A stretch of DNA of 64,000 bases, taken from IMG/VR virus record IMGVR_UViG_3300043446_003702, positions 62,001 through 126,000 of that record, one strand, 5' to 3'. The notes beneath the pieces were generated by a model that was given only the letters and a program-made list of their open reading frames with translations, ran no database searches and was not told where the DNA came from. The stretch comes from a virus. Within the stretch, counting starts at the first letter, position 1. Each line of letters begins with the position of its first letter. A program made the position numbers and the translations under genes. Shown piece by piece: positions 61,561-64,000 of this stretch.

Positions 61561-63033
61561 ATGAGTTCAGTCAAGCGTGTCAGTGGTGATTACACAATTG
61601 AAAGCGTCAATGCCACAGACGTTGTCAACATAAATTCGCCCTTTGTCAATATCAACGGCAATCTCACTGTGAGTGGCAATGCTGTGCTGGTGGGCAACAT
61701 CAATGCTGACAAGATTTTCAATGGCACAACCAGCGTGGAAATCCCTGTAGCCAGCGGCAATGCCAATGTCACTGTGGGCGGTACATCCAATGTGGCAGTG
61801 TTTGCCACAACAGGTGTTTTTATAACTGGATTGGCCAGTGTCACTGGTAACGTACAAGGCGGCAACTTGCGCACTGCAGGGCTGATCTCTGCAACCGGCG
61901 CAGTAACTGGCAGCAATCTCAGTGCCACTGGCAACATCATTGTCACACGAACCAGCAGCGCAACCAGTAATCCAATAATTCGATTCAATGACGCCAACAC
62001 TGCTGTGACCACACTGGGTGCCAATATAGGTGGTGTTGAGTGGTTTACAAACGACAGTACCGGCGCAGGAGCCAGAGTAACAGCAAGAATTCGAGCAGTG
62101 TACGAAGATACCAACGGTAATGCCAACATAGAGATTCAAACCGGCAGCACTGCCACACCCACTACAAGAATCACAGTGATTGGCAGTTCGGGCAACGTTG
62201 GCATTGCAAACTCAGCACCACTAGACACATTGGCTGTCACAGGTACCACATACATCAGTGGCAATGTGACCAGCGCAGCCAACATATCGGGTGCAAACTT
62301 GATCACAGGTGGCTTGGCCACTGTGACCGGCAACATTACCGGAGGCAATGTTCTCACTGCTGGTGTCATGAGCAGCACAGGCGATATCACTGGGGGCAAC
62401 ATCATTAGCCTAGGGGCTGTCAGCGCAGGTTCAGCAGGCATTACAGCCACAGGCAACGTGAGAGGCGGCAACGTCAACAGTGACAACTTGATTTCAGCAA
62501 CCGGGAATGTCACTGGTGCCAACGTCATTGCTGTGCAGAATATCAGCACCACAGGCAATGTGATCACTGCCAATATAAATGTCACTGGCAACAGCTACGG
62601 CAACGGTATTGGTGTAGAAAACATTGTATGGCAACCCACCACAGTGGCATTCAACAGCTCAGTACAAGCCAATGTGGGTGTGTTGGGATTCTTGGCTCTG
62701 GCAGGTTATAGTTACAAATACGAAGCATATTTGCCTATATTGCCCGATGGTGGTACAACCACTGGATTCAGCACATACTTTGATGCAGGTACCTGTTACT
62801 ACACTGTAGAAGCACAAACCACACAAACAGCCGCATTTTCCACCAGTACCAGCAATGTGTCAGGTACAGCAGCGGCTACCCAGGTCATGACTGGAACCAC
62901 GCCCAGAACCGTGAGAATTCAAGGCACAATCTACAGTGCAGGTAACGCCAACTTGGCCATACAAGCACAGACCAGCGCAGCCAATATCAATATTCAATCA
63001 GGCGCCTATCTAACCTACACCAGAATCAGCTAA
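61561..63033 (+). CDS. Tail fibre protein with TGN repeats and a C1q/TNF-like tip
   Basis: A 490-residue fibre protein. Residues about 20-340 carry degenerate repeats around SATGNVTGGN and GGNLITGGL, the pattern shared with the 6133-7917 and 63084-64000 proteins. The last 120 residues (from VAFNSSVQANVGVLGFLA, with YKYEAYLPILPDGGTT and SGAYLTYTRI) look like the compact beta-sandwich tips of phage fibres that bind receptors. AAAGGA precedes the ATG, and a perfect late box lies 17 bases upstream. Likely trimeric. Confidence 0.78.
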   Translation: MSSVKRVSGDYTIESVNATDVVNINSPFVNINGNLTVSGNAVLVGNINADKIFNGTTSVEIPVASGNANVTVGGTSNVAVFATTGVFITGLASVTGNVQGGNLRTAGLISATGAVTGSNLSATGNIIVTRTSSATSNPIIRFNDANTAVTTLGANIGGVEWFTNDSTGAGARVTARIRAVYEDTNGNANIEIQTGSTATPTTRITVIGSSGNVGIANSAPLDTLAVTGTTYISGNVTSAANISGANLITGGLATVTGNITGGNVLTAGVMSSTGDITGGNIISLGAVSAGSAGITATGNVRGGNVNSDNLISATGNVTGANVIAVQNISTTGNVITANINVTGNSYGNGIGVENIVWQPTTVAFNSSVQANVGVLGFLALAGYSYKYEAYLPILPDGGTTTGFSTYFDAGTCYYTVEAQTTQTAAFSTSTSNVSGTAAATQVMTGTTPRTVRIQGTIYSAGNANLAIQAQTSAANINIQSGAYLTYTRIS

Positions 63034-63053
63034 AACTGCAAACAAGTCCTTTT

Positions 63054-63061
63054 GGTAAATA
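63054..63061 (+). promoter_or_regulatory. Possible late promoter box (GGTAAATA)
   Basis: Six of eight match; predicted leader of about 17 bases before the ATG at 63084, with AGAGGA at 63066-63071. Confidence 0.35.
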
Positions 63062-63083
63062 CACCAGAGGACATTGTAGATCT

Positions 63084-64000
63084 ATGGCACAACAGATTAT
63101 TGACATTGGTGCAGCAGCAAATGACGGCACTGGTGAACCGTTACGCGATGCATTTAACGCTGTAAATGAAAATTTCACTGAGATTTATACCGCTGGCCCT
63201 GTTGGCAGCAATGTTGTCATCTCTGGAAACACCATCACAGTAACTGGTACCAACAACAACCTGGTACTGCGAGCCAATGGAATTGGCAATATCCAAGCAA
63301 ATAGTTCAATCATGCCCAGTATTGATGCTGTGTATGATATTGGCGCCCCAACTCAACGAGTTGACACAGTCTATGCTGCCTATTTTGTAGGCAATGGTTC
63401 GGGCATTACCGGCATTACAACTGCTGGTACCAGCATTGATTGGGGAACTAGCAATGTTAAAATTGTAAGTTCAGGTGGCAATGTCACAGTAAGTGTGGGC
63501 GGCACCAGCAATGTTGCTGTGTTTGGTGCAACTTCTTCAAATATACGAGCCAATTTGGCTGTGGGCAATCTTTCAACTGCGGGACAAATTTCCGCTACCA
63601 GTAATATCACAGGTGGCAACATCACAACTGTGGGCTCGATCAGTGCCACAGGCAATGTTACAGGCAACTATATTTTTGGTAATGGTGCGCTGCTAACTGG
63701 TATCATTACCACAGTGGCCAATATCAACAACGGCAACAGCAATGTAAGTATTTTAAATGCTGGCAGCAATGTCATAGTCAGCGTAAATGGCGTGTCAAAC
63801 ACAGTGGTGTTTGGACCAAGTGCCACAACATTCTCAGGCAACATTGTTCCTGCAGCCAATAATGTATCCACACTGGGTACCAGTACACAACGATTTAAAA
63901 ATATCTACCTGAGCGGCAACACAATCACGCTTGGTGAGTCAACACTCACTGCTAATGCCGATGCCATAGTGTTGACCAATCCTGTTGGTGGTAGTTTTGT
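63084..64000 (+). CDS. Tail fibre protein, cut by the window end
   Basis: An open frame from the ATG at 63084 runs to the window end without a stop (305 codons seen). The N-terminus (QQIIDIGAAANDGTGEPLRD, then AFNAVNENFTEIYTA) is a well-known fibre N-terminal domain in T4-like cyanophage and related fibres. Repeats around GNGSGITGI, VGGTSNVAVFGA and SATGNVTGN follow, as in the other two fibre genes here. The C-terminal tip lies beyond the window. Its late-like box and leader are at 63054-63083. Confidence 0.85.
   Translation, partial: MAQQIIDIGAAANDGTGEPLRDAFNAVNENFTEIYTAGPVGSNVVISGNTITVTGTNNNLVLRANGIGNIQANSSIMPSIDAVYDIGAPTQRVDTVYAAYFVGNGSGITGITTAGTSIDWGTSNVKIVSSGGNVTVSVGGTSNVAVFGATSSNIRANLAVGNLSTAGQISATSNITGGNITTVGSISATGNVTGNYIFGNGALLTGIITTVANINNGNSNVSILNAGSNVIVSVNGVSNTVVFGPSATTFSGNIVPAANNVSTLGTSTQRFKNIYLSGNTITLGESTLTANADAIVLTNPVGGSF

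Noticed and set aside
1-64000. tRNA genes, CRISPR arrays, insertion sequences, integrase or attachment sites
   Set aside because: I looked for cloverleaf pairs with TTC-A loops, regularly spaced direct repeats, and transposase or integrase motifs and saw none. This was by eye; tRNAscan and repeat finders would settle it.

Overview
This window is the structural and late-gene half of a large T4-like tailed bacteriophage with a contractile tail. The call rests on a nearly complete set of T4-type hallmarks: gp6, gp25, gp53 and gp5-type baseplate proteins, a tape measure, portal gp20, prohead core proteins, gp21 protease, gp22 scaffold, gp23 major capsid, the gp46/gp47 recombination nuclease and a gp55-type late sigma factor. 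No terminase, tail sheath or tail tube gene, DNA polymerase or tRNA is visible. The very large fibre and baseplate proteins resemble those of aquatic T4-like phages. The host cannot be named from the sequence, except that one promoter has near-consensus bacterial sigma-70 boxes.

Layout. Positions 1-5096 (minus strand): seven small genes plus one cut off by the window edge (radical SAM enzyme, SGNH-type hydrolase, three glycosyltransferase-like proteins, two conserved phage proteins), separated from the virion genes by a terminator near 5135. Positions 5151-35035 (minus): fibre and baseplate operon, including a 15.5-kb gene for a 5167-residue protein. Positions 35091-46662 (plus): an operon starting from a strong sigma-70 promoter, with the late sigma factor, gp47 and gp46, then a translationally coupled cassette of two cobalamin-type radical SAM enzymes, two PLP enzymes and three small proteins, ending with a GIY-YIG nuclease. 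Positions 46663-47100 hold a probable structured RNA and terminator. Positions 47100-49439 (minus): a gp26-like protein with a putative -1 frameshift extension and three small genes. Positions 49482-57840 (plus): tape measure, portal, prohead and capsid genes. Positions 57916-64000: a methyltransferase, an antisense TPR glycosyltransferase, and more virion and fibre genes, the last cut by the window end.

How the parts work together. The gp55-type factor would read the T4-like late boxes (TATAAATA and one- or two-base variants) found before many virion genes on both strands. Several boxes sit so that transcription would start on, or within two bases of, the A of the start codon, and those genes lack a Shine-Dalgarno sequence, which suggests leaderless late mRNAs. 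The gp26-like gene and its frameshift extension diverge from the tape-measure gene across one palindromic promoter region, as expected for a tail assembly chaperone and its client.

The best candidate for an undescribed system is the 39696-46189 cassette: two paralogous B12/radical SAM enzymes plus a duplicated pair of (small beta-rich protein + PLP enzyme). Its chemistry is unknown. Other strong points are a seven-repeat FG-GAP (integrin-type) propeller inside the giant protein, the frameshift site, the leaderless promoters and the structured RNA.
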